A DNA stretch of 64,000 nucleotides from Chloromonas sp. AAM2. Lineage: Eukaryota > Chlorophyta > Chlorophyceae > Chlamydomonadales > Chlamydomonadaceae. Shown here in pieces: positions 11,801-23,191 of this stretch; position 1 is the first letter of the stretch; each line of letters opens with the position of its first letter. The notes below the pieces were generated by a model. It did not search any database. It saw only the letters and a list, made by a program, of their open reading frames with translations, and was not told the origin of the DNA. Where the stretch lies: NCBI GenBank assembly GCA_004335635.1, contig QAXH01002687.1, positions 1 through 64,000 on the forward strand. The letters run 5' to 3'. Made by a program: the position numbers and the translations under genes.

Positions 11801-14019
11801 GATCCAGGAACAGGTGCGTTGCCATGGGCTCATGGAGCAGAAGGCTGCCAATAGGTGCAAAAGATACAAACCAACAATCTTCTTCTTGTAATCTAATCAT
11901 TAACTTGTTCTGCACCAGGCAATAGGTACGGACTGCTGCAATTGCGAGGGATGCAGCATAGGCTGCCTGTGAGCACCACGACACAAACCAGTGGACGCAC
12001 ATCATCCACACGCCCCTGCCTTCACCTTGCAAGCCTGCACGATGCTGCAGCCAGGCATATCGGGCATGGAGGAGCACAGCGAGGCAATATCCGCATTGAT
12101 GCTGGCAGTGGGGTACATGAAGTTCGCACAGTTGGGCGTCGACGGGTTGGTTATGCAGCCATCCTTGGCCGCTTCGCTGACCACGCTTGGCGGTGATTGG
12201 CCAGGGTTATGATCGTGGCCTGGGGGCATCGTTGCCATCATCATTGGGCTTGGCAAGGGGGAAGGGACAGGGGCGGGGCCAGGACTGGGGGAGACAGCGG
12301 CCAGTGGGGGGGATGAGGCTTGCACCACGGGCGAAGGTGAAACTGCAGCTGGAGATGGTGATGGAGAAGGGGGTGGCGGCGCAGCGGCGCGAGGTGGAGC
12401 TATGATGCCTTCGCTGGCAGCAGGCAGGATGCAGATGGCAGCTGCCCCGCGGCCGTAGCCGCCAACGTTGGCGTCCTGGTTGCAGAACTGCACCATTTGC
12501 GTGCACTGCGACATCCGCATGTCCGCGCAGCCCCGGCCCAGAGCCACTGCAAAGCAGGCGCAGGCAAGCGCAAGGGCTTGTTCAGGATACTTGCAGTTAT
12601 TTACCGTGATTGGTTCCGGAGACGGCTTCCTTTTCTTGCATTGGCTGTTTCAAGACGCATGGCTGTCATGATTTGAGCAGGTCTGCCACTACTCGTTGCT
12701 CTAGCCTGCTCATGACATCAGCCAGCTGCCGCTACACTGTAACTGGTCTGCTGCTGACTGTAACTGGGTCTTGTGTGGTGACTGCTTCCGCTGACCCAGC
12801 ATCTGCCACCACCGCTGTTGCCTGCATCCGTTGCTGTGGTCGCCAGTGCTGTGTCATCAATAGTGCTGTGCCACTAGCTTTGCCGGTGTTTTGCTGCAGT
12901 CACTGTCTGCGCACAGTACCACATCACGCCATGGTCGCAGCAGCAACGGCTAGCGGAGGGTGCACCGCTGCTGTGCTATGATGGCCAATGAGTAACTGCG
13001 ACATTGCCTCCTCCGCCAGTTGATCAAGACCAGTGCTGGATGAATTTCCCATACCTAGGGGATCTCGACATGAGGCCTGGCCGCATGTGTCGCACCCTGC
13101 CATGATAGGTGGTTCTCCCATGTCTACACAGTTGGTAACTGCAGCCTGCATGCAAAGGGCAAGGTTGTGACAAGCTGAATGTGGCAACAACCTGTTTCAC
13201 AAGGTTGGCTGAGGCCCATGCTCAAGGTTGGCTGAGGCCCATGCTCAAGGTTGGCTGAGGCCCATGCTCAAGGTTGGCCGAGGCCCATGCATATGGCTGG
13301 GCTGAGCATGGCTGACCAAGCTGTCCACTTACAGTCCGGGTCGTCTGTGTGCTGCGAACGCTGAAAATGCCCAGTGACTGCACGCAGTCAGCACTGAGGG
13401 CTGTGTTCCTCGCCGCGGCAAAACTGCACCCAGGCAAGGCAAGGGTTAGTGAGGGTAGGCAGTGGATCTGATGGTGTGCTGAGGGACAGCAGACACGCAG
13501 GAGCAGCCTGGCGTGCACCAGCGCTTAGTAATTAGTCGATTAGTAATTGCAGTTTCAGCAACAAGGCGATTGGATCACTGATTGCAGGCCGGCCTGTCGG
13601 ACTCATCACACCGGCTGACAACGGGCAATGCTGATTAGAGTCCTTGGGCGTACAGTATGCAGTATGTTTTGGGCATACCGTATGGAGTATGTTTGGAATT
13701 CTGGGGCAAGTCTCCCTTACCTGGCACACTGTGGCACGGTCGCCACAATGTTTGCGTCATCAAGGCAGAGTGAGCTTGCCACCCGAGTTGTGTTGCACAG
13801 CTGAGGGAAGATGGCTGGTGTTAATGTAGCGTCAGAGCAGAGCCGGTGAATTGAGCAGGCCGGGCTGGAGTACGCTGGGTCGGTTGCACAGATTGTTGAC
13901 AACTCTGTATCAGACAAGGCAGGTGGCTGGAGCGTGCATTGGGCGTGCGACCTTGTAATCAGAGCTGCAGCCACGCATACGAAAATGGCAAGCCGCACGT
14001 TGCCTGTGCTGCCCTTCAT
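8875..14019 (-). CDS. CTR: CTR-type copper transporter with Cys/Met-rich ectodomain
   Basis: Secure exons: 13721-14019, 13333-13423, 13055-13145, 12026-12546, 10027-10264, about 9403-9623, 8875-9153. Two more exons, about 11497-11730 and 10705-10752, are clear as protein but their joints are not resolved. Exon 1 starts with a signal peptide (LAIFVCVAAALITRSHAQC). A long Cys-rich ectodomain follows with repeated CxxMPxMPxC-like motifs (LCSSMPDMPGC, LCIDMPTMPGC, MCADHSMPDC, LCGGMPTMGEC) and a Pro/Ser-rich linker. The C-terminal part is the Ctr domain: MYFHQRFSDIVLWKEW before TM1, an MxxxM motif in TM2 formed across the last splice (NML/IAMTF), and GxxxG (GYALG) in TM3, then a cytosolic tail ending in CCPGI. 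Ctr proteins are trimeric Cu(I) importers of the plasma or vacuolar membrane. The architecture resembles Chlamydomonas CTR proteins with Cys-Met motifs. Confidence 0.9.
9795..9912. repeat. 65-bp tandem duplication in a CTR intron
   Basis: A segment starting CACACCTTGC at 9795 is repeated with a few changes from 9860. Both copies carry CCTATCTAACCCCTG. It lies in an intron of the copper transporter. Confidence 0.8.
10986..11263. mobile_element. MITE-like inverted-repeat element
   Basis: The left end is GCCAGTTCTGGGACAATTC and the right end is the inverted form AATTGTCCCAGAACTGGCAA followed by a T-rich run. It lies inside an intron of the copper transporter. The interior is about 230 bp and non-coding. 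The ends match the dispersed family described in the findings. Confidence 0.6.
13201..13290. repeat. 23-bp minisatellite (about 4 copies)
   Basis: Units begin at 13201, 13224, 13247 and 13270, each starting AAGGTTGGC and containing GAGGCCCATGC. The array sits in a CTR intron between exons 2 and 3. Confidence 0.95.
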
Positions 14020-14261
14020 TGCACTGCAACTAGCGAAGAGTCAACATCAAAGAGAAGTAAAGTTAAGAAGGCTGATGCCGGTCGAGTCCAGAATGCGAAC
14101 ACACGAAAAAGGGCTGCCGGACATAACGCAATGTATTTCATACATCGCGACACCCCCCGCGACAACACCCTCCCCGCGAAACGACGCGCGACATGGCCCG
14201 CGGCCACCATACGGACCACATGCGGACAAATGCTATGTAAACTTTGAACTGCAGGGAAACT

Positions 14262-15069
14262 TTGTCTGTCAGTTCTGGGACAATTTTCAAGACCTGGAGA
14301 CAGTGTGACAACAGGGGGAAGGGGGCATTCAGTGCATTGTACTGTGGACGCCTGAGATGGTTAGTATTCCGTCTGCAACAGTGTGGTGTGGGACTGAAGT
14401 GTGTTGTTGATGTATGAACTGGTACACGTCCAGCCAGGGTCTAGGCCTCAGAACCCGGTAAAGTAAGTCGCCACCTCATGTAAGTGCTCCAGTTGCCTGA
14501 CTCTCTGCAGCATGCTCATGTGCTGCGCGCGTAGACGCCCCACAGCCTGTTTCTCTTTGGGGGTGCATGTCCCTCTGACAATGGAGGTGCATGTGGGAAT
14601 TGCATCTGCTGTTCTCCGTCCACCAATGCTGTGTCCGTGTCTGCCTTGGACACTGTGACACTTCATTCTGTATCTTGTGTCTACAGAGACTCGTCAATCC
14701 GCGTCATGGACGGATTTCAGATATTGACCGCAGAAAGGCGAAGCAACACATTTGACTGAAGAAATGCTATCCCTATAGCCAATGCAACCCGTTTGGGTGT
14801 GCCATAAAATAAAAAATAAATACGCGCATACGTATACGCGCAATATATAAGTCTCCCTGGCTGTTCTCCCTGGCAAATGCCCTTCCAATATACGTCTCCC
14901 TGGCTGTTCTCCCCGGTTTGCTGTCTCTTGTGTACATGTCTCTTGTGTACATGTCTCTTGTGTACATGTCTGTGTCTGATGACATATTCACATGGTGGCG
15001 GGCATCCGGCCCGGAGGGACCAGCATGTGTCAAGAAACTGTCCCAGAACTGGCAAACATTCTTTTATTT
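14262..15069. mobile_element. MITE-like inverted pair, about 800 bp
   Basis: The left end is CTGTCAGTTCTGGGACAATT and the right end is the inverted form CTGTCCCAGAACTGGCAAAC, followed by a T-rich tract. The spacing is larger than in the other pairs, so this may be two independent copies rather than one element. It lies 240-1050 bp upstream of the copper transporter ATG. Confidence 0.4.
14924..14968. repeat. 15-bp tandem repeat x3, each with GTAC
   Basis: Three perfect copies of TCTCTTGTGTACATG lie about 0.9 kb upstream of the copper transporter ATG. Each holds GTAC, the core of copper-response elements bound by CRR1 in Chlamydomonas. GTAC is a common tetramer, so a regulatory role is only a suggestion. 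Confidence 0.9.
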
Positions 15070-16718
15070 CCTCGTTCATTCAAGCGCGCCGTCAGGCTGG
15101 GCTTTCAGGTGTCATCGAGGGCAGGACCACTGCAAAGCTGACAACCAAGCAATTATGTGGCATACTTGTATGTATTTGTAAGGTGGCAGTGTGTGCCATG
15201 TATGTGAACGGGCGAGTGTACGAGCGCAGGCTCGTGAGAAGGATCTGTGGTCAGCATCTTGGCACCTCCTTGGTTTGGTGAACATAAACCTCTTTGTGCA
15301 GCAGCTGCTGCAAAGAAATGGCCTGGTGATGTGATGTTGGTATAATGCTGTTAGTATAACATAGACGTAGCTGAACTCAGGGTCTAGCATTGACATTGGT
15401 ACCAGTGTCCAGGTTCGTCCGCATGTGACTAATCCCACGTGTCTTAACTGAATCTTTTTCAGGAAGACACAGTAAAGAATGGCATGGCCATCAATACAAT
15501 GACTCGCAATTCCACGTGCAGCACCTCCCATACGGCAGTTTCAGGTTGCCATGGTAAAACGTCAATGTACTGGTCTAGACGCTGCAGGCAGGTATGCACA
15601 AGTCACACCCTTGATGATGAATTCTTGCTGTTGCCAAAACAGCTCATGTTAGCAAGGTAGCTTAACTCTACATGGCAGGAACTTTTGCCATCCGGAAGCT
15701 GCGCTTGCCACCTGCATGGATAACACATGCCAGATTGTCCTTAGCAGCTTGGGTTGCCTGTTCTCAGGAGATTTCACAGCCAAAGGAAGCAAACAAACTC
15801 AGCATGGCCACGGTGCTGAGCAATAAACGAAGCAACAGAACCACTACAAGAACTCCAGAAGGCACAAAACCTCAAGCAGCAAACTGAGTGCTAGGGTGGC
15901 TCGACGTCCAAAGCTGGCATTGACCAGAGAACGCATTCATGTAGGAGTAGGGCCATGTATTTCGGATGGCTACATAAGTAAACCAGGGCATTCACCTAGC
16001 CTTCGGTCAGCATAGATGCAAAGCTGCATGTCCCAACTAACAGTGGGCTTCAACGCCGTGTTGCCGATGCTGCAATCCTCAATCACGGTTACTGTCTGCA
16101 GCACAGTAAAGCCAAACAGACATGGAAGGTGCCTGCTGCTACAGGACCATGTACTGCTTTTCTTAGCAGCGCAAGCAATGTCAGTGCAAACATGCCAATG
16201 GTCCCTCCACTTCAGTTGCGATTGGAATTGCGCGTGCTTGGGTTGTTTGCATTCCTGCTCACGTTTAGGGGTGTTCACAAAGCTTTGCTAAAGAGGTGCC
16301 ACAGCAACCCTATACAGTTGTGAGGTGCGATTCTGCAGCAGCCGCAGCAACCGCAAGAGGCAGCGCTTGCCGATTGCAAAATGTGTCATTCGCTTCCGAC
16401 TAAGGAGTGCTATGCAGGCTATTGCGCTGGTGGACTATCAACCATTGTTGTCGGCTCTATGCCATCACAATCCACAGGCAATCATGGAGCATGGCACCAT
16501 CAGGGATGGGAGCACCAGCGGCAGTGGCTAGCTAGTCACAAAGCCTTGGCTCACAGTCACACTTAATTCCCGTGTGCCATGCCCCTGCCATCAAGCCCCT
16601 TGATGCTGGCACCACTGGTGTGAGAGCCGACCGTGCCTGGTGGCAGCCAGTCAGCCACGTGCGTGCTGCTGGTCACTGTCTGTTGTTCATTCATGATCGG
16701 TCATTCATCAACAGTCTA

Positions 16719-19700
16719 TCATTCGTCATCAGCGTCCCCTGCGTACTGCTTGGTCTGCTCCCGCATCTTGCGTTCATACGCCGCCAGGCCTTGATTGGTT
16801 TTAAGGTTGTATGCCTGAAACAGGACAGCAGCAACAGCAAACCACGCGAGGAGGAGGATAGAACTTGGCGGAAACGTTCGAGAGGAAAGCTGAGGGTGAG
16901 AAACTTACTGTTTGCAATGATGAGCGCAGACCATTTGGCAGACGGTATGGTGCTGGACAGGGTGACGTGGGGCACTGCCTCTTCTTGAGTCAAGCAATTG
17001 TACTATGAAGTACAAACCCCTTGCACACAAGCTAACTACAGAACCCTTAGTGTTTGCTTTCATCTGTTGAGATCTTGTTGCTCAATCTGATGGCACGTGA
17101 CAACGCACAAGTTGGGTTTGCTATGTGTAACCCCATGCGCTCACCACACTGTTTGCCACACTGCCAAAAAAAGGATTGTGAAGCAGCTCCTGCACATGGC
17201 AAAGCAAGGAAGAGGAAGTGATAGTTTGAAGCTATGAAAAAAGGCGTGCAGTCCATAATTCAGGCCCAGATGCAACACTCAACACTTTTGCCATTGCTGT
17301 TTCACATCGCTCCTGCATGGCTGGCAAATGATGAACATGATGCACATGTGCACAATAGAATAGCTGCATACCTGTATGCTCAAGAGAATCTGCTTGATTG
17401 AAACACTGGGCTTCCACGCATCGGCCCCTGACACCTTGGCCAAGTGCTGCAAGGCAAGCAACAGGAGCACGATAGGAATGTGAGCACAGATACCGGGCAA
17501 GGCAGGTTGGCATCAAGGGGGGTGGGCAGCTTGACAGTTCAGTTGCTGTGTCATCATCGCTGTTACAAGGTAGAGCACTTGACTCACACAAGCATTCAAT
17601 TGCAATGTCTGGCTCCAGGCCACTGAACCGAGCCATGGCAGGTGTACTGTCATCAGCAAGCTTTGAGAACGGATTGCTTCAGTTACAGCTAAACTTTTCA
17701 AATGCGATGGCTACCTTGCGGTTAACGCTTGCTTGATTGCTTCAGCACTGTAGACCAGTGTACTCTGCTGGGTAGGCCTGTGACTGCCCTGTGCTATCAT
17801 GATAGCATGTATGCACCGCGTGTTGGTGGGAGGGTTCGCTGTGCTGATCATTGCATGCCTTAAGCGGCGTACCTCTGGTATGTCCGTTTTCAAGATGGAT
17901 AAACTGCATGCATGGGAGGTGGTGACCATGTGCAAACACGAGTCAGGATGATACGTAAATGGCAAGCGCCCGACTGTTTGATTCGCAGCACTGCACGCTG
18001 CAAAACCACAGTAAGCAACAAGACTGACAATGGTGAAGATGATGTCATCATGGCGGCAACGTCGATGATAGTTTAGACAATTGAGAGATGTCAGGCCACG
18101 CCTGACTGGACAAGTAAACACGCATGTTGGGAGACTAGCAGGTCGATTTGTGTGATCAGCCAATCACCGTGCTTCTGTTGCTCTTTGTGCCTGCACTGTT
18201 GCTGGCTGGGTGCATGCATGCATGCATGCATGCTGGCTGTTTGCTCGGCTCACCATACTGCCCCTGATGGGAAGACGTTGACATGGAGAAAGTTCTTTGG
18301 GAGATAGACGACAGGTGGAATGGCTGGAAAGTCACTGCAGCACAAGACCACGTTAGCACACACTCAATACACACTACTCAACACATGGCAGCCTGGGTGC
18401 AAGCATACACAGTTTGGTTCAAACATACACTGAATTCACAGCAGCCTCAGTGTGAGTGTCTCATTGGTACGCATGCAGGACAAGATCATGCAGCAGCACA
18501 CACTCTTTACACAGCACTGATGCATGTTTGCTCTGGACAGGCTGCTCCTACGTGTTTGCTTCTGAACGTTGTACATCATCACTGCAGCACAAGATCATGT
18601 TAGTTAGCACACACTCCGTCCATAGCAGCCTGGCAGGGTGATTGTGAGTGGCTGATTGGCACTCATGCATGCATACTAGTGTACATATATCATGGTTGCT
18701 GAGGTGCTGTCCTACTATGCCATAGTTCTTAGCACCCACCCACACCCCACACACGTGTACCATCCAACCCCTCAACACCACACCCCAGTCTTACACCACA
18801 CTGAATCAGCTGCATGTTCACTCAGAGTATTCACACCGTTGGCAGAACACACCAAGTTGTCCCAATTCTGGCAGCACCCTGCCGTCTACCATTTCACACT
18901 CCACCGCCACATCTCAGTCTCACACCACATTAAAATTGAGCAACCCAACACACATCTCAACCAGTGACACCATCCATAAGTTGTCCCAGAACTGACAAAC
19001 TTCTTTTTTTGCTGGTTACCTCTTTGGTATGCGGCGGAAGCCCACGAACCAAACTGCATCAGCCTTCAACTAAGTGCCAGCTCACTGCACTGACGGAAAA
19101 GCAACCGTAGAACCAAACAACTGACAAATAACTTTCACATGGTGCAACTTACTTTGGGAATGCAATGGTGACGGGAAACTTTCCACCTTCACAGTAGGTT
19201 CCTTCTTTGCCTGGAACTATACACTTCCAATTGAACAGGTCGACACTGCCGTCTTCCCGCGTGCTTGGCTTTGCTGCATGGCGTCAACATAGGTCAACAT
19301 GAGCACGTCAACGTCATGTCAGGCTTGTGCTTGTGTGTACGTCAATGTTGTGCCAGGATTCTGCTCGCCACCTGCTTGCTCTGGATTCTGGCGAGCCTGG
19401 GATTTAATGGTCAAGTCTACAATCCATTTAGTCCATGCCAGTGGGTGCTGACGGCATCTTTTCCCCGCAACAAGAAGAACAACATGACATTCACGGTAAA
19501 ACATGGTAAAACACGGTAAAACGACGTGCCTCCTAGTGCATGTTCATACGCAGACATCAAGACAGGCACGCAGCGTATGGTTGTTCTGATTGAGGGCACT
19601 GGTACATACAGCACGCTGCGTTAGCTGCTGGGTTGCCACTGCAGGCACTGGCTGTTTCCCTTCTGTACGGCATTGCTCGGTTGCATGGTGGTCCAGCGGC

Positions 19701-20013
19701 TGAAGCCTCAAAGCATGTCCACCGCATGTCACATGTGAAGCGCTTCTGAGTTCATGACGCCTCTGTGGCGTCCTGAGTCAACTGCCCAAGCCAATGCTAA
19801 CATGTGCTGCCCAAGGTTTAGATGAACCCCAACCCCTTGGACAGATGCTGCTCCCACCTGAAAAACCAAAAGGCCGGTCTCTTCTGCAGCACCACCAAGG
19901 AATGAAAAGGTGTCAGGGTTGTGCACTGTTGCTTATGTTGGCATCAGGTGTAGCCACCTGTACCTGAAGTTTTTGCGCTCCTCACCAAGCCGTTGAAGCG
20001 CCAATGCTGACAT
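16719..20013 (-). CDS. UBC9: SUMO-conjugating enzyme E2 (UBC9/SCE1)
   Basis: Eight exons with matching phases: 19964-20013, 19858-19883, 19153-19273, 18254-18334, 17873-17903, 17372-17446, 17145-17189, 16719-16814, giving about 174 residues. The protein begins MSALALQRLGEERKNFR and continues with RDRPFGFSAKPS, LFNWKCIVPGKEGTYCEGG, then HVNVFPSGAVCLSIL with the catalytic Cys in exon 5. SIKQILLSIQELLHNP follows, and the C-terminus is YERKMREQTKQYAGDADDE. This is the full UBC fold with the UBC9-specific basic N-terminus. It accepts SUMO from the E1 enzyme and passes it to substrate lysines, mainly in the nucleus. Compared with plant and animal UBC9 (about 158-160 residues) there is an insertion of 7-11 residues just after CLSIL; its size depends on which acceptor is used for exon 6. 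Confidence 0.93.
18213..18236. repeat. (ATGC)n microsatellite
   Basis: Five to six tandem ATGC units in UBC9 intron 4, shortly after exon 4. CATGCATG-rich stretches also occur at about 21530-22080 and 35527-35545. Confidence 0.85.
18340..18680. repeat. degenerate tandem repeat in UBC9 intron
   Basis: About three diverged copies, each with GCAGCACAAGA or similar, TTAGCACACACTC and CAGCAGCCT..GTGAGTG..TGATTGGCA-like segments, with a period somewhat over 100 bp. The array sits directly against the acceptor of exon 4. Confidence 0.6.
18854..18876. repeat. solo end of the MITE-like family
   Basis: Contains GTTGTCCCAATTCTGGCAG, a diverged minus-orientation copy of the family end, in a UBC9 intron. 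Confidence 0.5.
18977..19011. repeat. solo end of the MITE-like family
   Basis: TTGTCCCAGAACTGACAAAC followed by TTCTTTTTTT, minus orientation, in a UBC9 intron close to exon 3. Confidence 0.75.
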
Positions 20014-23000
20014 GTGCTTGTCTAGTCCAGAGGTGAGGGTGCAATCAAAGACAAAAGTGTGTGTTACCGGGTGGTGCTGTGTGGAAGGCCTTGGCCTGTG
20101 ATGACCGCGAACTCGTTGGCAGATCGCGGGCACTGATTACAGTACACTTATTAGCCGTTGCGCGGTGCGCTGGATGCCAAACTCGCTCGCACCCGTCCAA
20201 GGATTGGTCGTTTCTGACAACCAGTCGTTTTTGATTCTATTGGGCTGGTATCCCCACGGGCAGGCCTTGCATGCACGAGTAAGGCGTGACATTACACTGG
20301 CAGCCATTGGCAAAGGCGACTCATGACTCTGGTCAACGGACAGTCAAAGTTGGCCATGCAAATTCAATTCTAATGTTGGACTTCAGCAGGCCTGATTGCA
20401 CATGCAGTTGCACCCGCAGCCAACAGCCCATCTTTGGATTGACACGGCTCATGTCGGTCCCAGCATTGAACGGTCCGCAGACGCTTGGCTAAAGCAACAG
20501 CACGACATGCCAGTTGCAGGAAGCTGTACACGATGGTGTTCCATATCAATCAATACCATAAACGAAAAGTATCTGCGCAATGAAAATCGCAAATCTTATT
20601 TTCATGGGCTCTGTTTGCCTTAATGTCACGGGCGAAGCACGGGCTACTGCACTGGTCAATACCATAAACCAAAGAGTGTTGTGCAACCTCACTCTTGAAA
20701 CAAATATGGGGCTGGGTTGGGTCGGGGTAAATGACATATTCTACTCGGTTTGGCCTGGGAAACTCGGGGTCATGGTGAAAACGTGCGAAGTTTGGCCAGA
20801 AACGGCATGTCCAGGGGGCATGGTGGGTGAACCTGGGTTGCATGCAGCCGAACTTGGCGGAAAAGATGCTCCTGGATGTCAGCTACATGCACATATCTTC
20901 AGGGCTGGATTTGGTGGGTGCGGGGGCCGAGGAACAGCACCCCGGCAAGCGGAGGGGGTCAGACCCTAAAATCGGGCCTCGGAAGCCATTTCTCACACAT
21001 GAACAGATCAACGGGCACTTTTTCTTGCATGGCAGGAGGCAGAAGGACCCGTATGACAAACGTGTCGTGGCAGAAACCCCCGGAAAACTCTGACGTCAAA
21101 CTTGCAACTAGGACTTCTCGCGGCACAGGTCAAAGCCATGGCGGAGGCCCGGCGATGGATTGAAATGCTGCACTTCAGCATGCCTAAGCGTTCTGCATCG
21201 CCGTAATGCGACAATGTACGCACGGTACAGGTCAAACCCGCGGCCTGACACGTGCCCAAGTTTGAAACGTGTGTGTCGATGTGTACGCCATGGGCAAGCA
21301 GCAACAGCAATTGGTAGTAGGCGATGCAATTCATTCGTTCGGCTGCTTAATCATGCGACTGCGCATCCACCCTGCCATCATGACCGGGCTGAGTCCGGGC
21401 TGCCGTCGGACAATACTTCGCAGGCCAACAAGACGCGCTGGCCTCAGCCCCATAAACTCAACAAGTTGGTTCAAGCATGCAGCTGTGCAATGCAGACACT
21501 GGCCATCCATCATGCTTGCATTCTCATGCAGTGGCAGGCCCATCGAAGGACCATGCATGCAGAGACATGATCATTAGCTGCAATTAGCTACAAGCTCATG
21601 CATTCAGGTACGGGCGCAGCATGCAGTGGCAGGCCCATGCATTCAGATACGGGCCCAGCATACAGTGGCAGGCTCATGCATGTATCGTTGCACTCACTCA
21701 CGGGCCATGCACCGAGCCACCCCTACAGATGTTGACCTGTCATGCATGCAAGCACGGGCTACTCCAAGGCAGGCCTCTGCATGCAGGCCACGAACAATGC
21801 ATGCGGCAGCAGGCCCATGCACAGGCTCATGCACTCAGATGCAGACCCATGCATGTCAGCATGCCACCCTGCAGCATCGCATTGGCCAGCATTGTCACGG
21901 GTTCTGTTCGTCTTATTGTCACGAGTGTAAGAGGGATATCTGCACTAGAACATGCATGCAAGAACAGACAACGCATGCAGACGGGCGCCCATGACAACCA
22001 CTGGCAGGCCCATGCATGCAGATCGACAACAATGCATGCAGCAGCAGGTACATGCAGAAGCCCTCATGCACTCAGTATTGTCCCATTGGCAAGCATTTTC
22101 CAGCTTTTTCTGTCCTTTCTATTCTGAATCGCCACGCGCGAAGCACGGGCTACTGCACTAGTCTTTCAGATTCCTTAACATGGCTGCTGGGTGCCATAGT
22201 CGTGAAAACACACACTGCACAGCTGTGATTTTGACATTGCTATTGGCGCACGGCTTAGCACGACGCCACCGTGGACAGGAGTATAGCATGAACACACGCG
22301 CACGTTATAGCCTATAGTGGAGCTAAAACCTGCGCACATGGAGCCAAGATGGGCCTTCTTTCTCACAAAACACGCACACAAGAGTCAAGGCCTGACAAGC
22401 CCTCCGAGGCAATCTTGTCAGGCTTATGCAGCGTGACTAGCTGTTCCTCGGGCCTGGCAAGTCACAATACGCAAAATGGCGTGGCAAGGTGGCCGCCTGC
22501 ATCACTCACAAACGGCCCAAAAGCAAAAATCAAAACATCAAGAACAGTAGGCAAAGGCCACGCATTGCACACGTAGTCTAACTGAAGACCGCCTAAGTTG
22601 GTCAATCTGCAAGGCCCACATCTGTAGTCAAGTCAGGGAATTCACGCAAATCACATGACATGTTCAGCCCTCCCTGGCCCCCATGCTGTCAAGGTTGCAG
22701 ATCAAATCACCTTTAAAAGCCTCTACCAAAAGAAGTCTTTGGTCACAATGTCAAACCTGTATTGAGTGTCAGCCGCTCGACATGGCGCTTGATCACTGTG
22801 TCCCACCCCTGCCTCTTAATGTAAGTACCCCTACGATGATAGTACCAACACGTTGCAACCTTAGGCATGTGCTTGTGCCCTGGTGCATGGCATGGTACTG
22901 CTGCATGAATTGTGTGTGACGCCTGTTGTGCAGGTCATGGCATGGCAGCACATGTTATGCTTTCTGCAATGCGCTAGCACGCACATGCACAGTGACATGC

Positions 23001-23191
23001 CGGCTCGTGCTAAGAAGGCGCAGACTAACGTGCTGGCATACAGTGAGAGGCCGGTACAGACCCACAGCACAACGCTCGTGCAATCTCAACATGCGCAAGG
23101 ATGCTTGGTATCCCGCTGCAGTCTGTGCCAATCATGTGCAGACCACCACATGCCATGATCCTTGTCCCGGTCAGGACACCACATGCCACGA
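20014..23191. other. intergenic, repeat-rich, no gene recognised
   Basis: This lies between the start of UBC9 and the stop of the kinase, both on the minus strand. A 129-codon open frame at 20580-20969 (+) has no domain that I recognise. A stretch containing AAGCACGGGCTACTGCACT occurs at about 20635 and again at about 22141, with a partial copy near 21755, so part of the region is dispersed repeat. Confidence 0.5.
21530..22080. repeat. CATGCA-rich low-order repeat block
   Basis: Many irregular copies of GGCAGGCCCATGCA and CATGCATGCAG with variable spacers. It looks like a decayed minisatellite and has no coding signature. Confidence 0.7.

Larger units (their letters stand above)
14020..16718. 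other. intergenic, CTR 5' flank and UBC9 3' flank
   Basis: I recognise no gene. The left part is the 5' flank of the copper transporter. It contains an inverted-repeat element and a triple GTAC-bearing tandem repeat (separate entries). The right part (about 15100-16718) should hold the UBC9 3' flank; its short open frames have no recognisable domain. Confidence 0.5.

Noticed and set aside
13201..13290. Array considered as a CRISPR
   Set aside because: Units are contiguous with no unique spacers, and the region is an intron of a nuclear gene.
16905..16990. Candidate minus-strand UBC9 exon reading LPNGLRSSLQT with a good GTAAGT donor
   Set aside because: Joining 17145-17189 directly to 16719-16814 already gives an uninterrupted UBC9 C-terminus of the right length and phase. 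Adding this piece would lengthen the protein beyond the family.
20580..20969. 129-codon open frame with ATG in the spacer between UBC9 and the kinase
   Set aside because: No domain, no splice context, overlaps dispersed repeat sequence. Length is within chance for this base composition.
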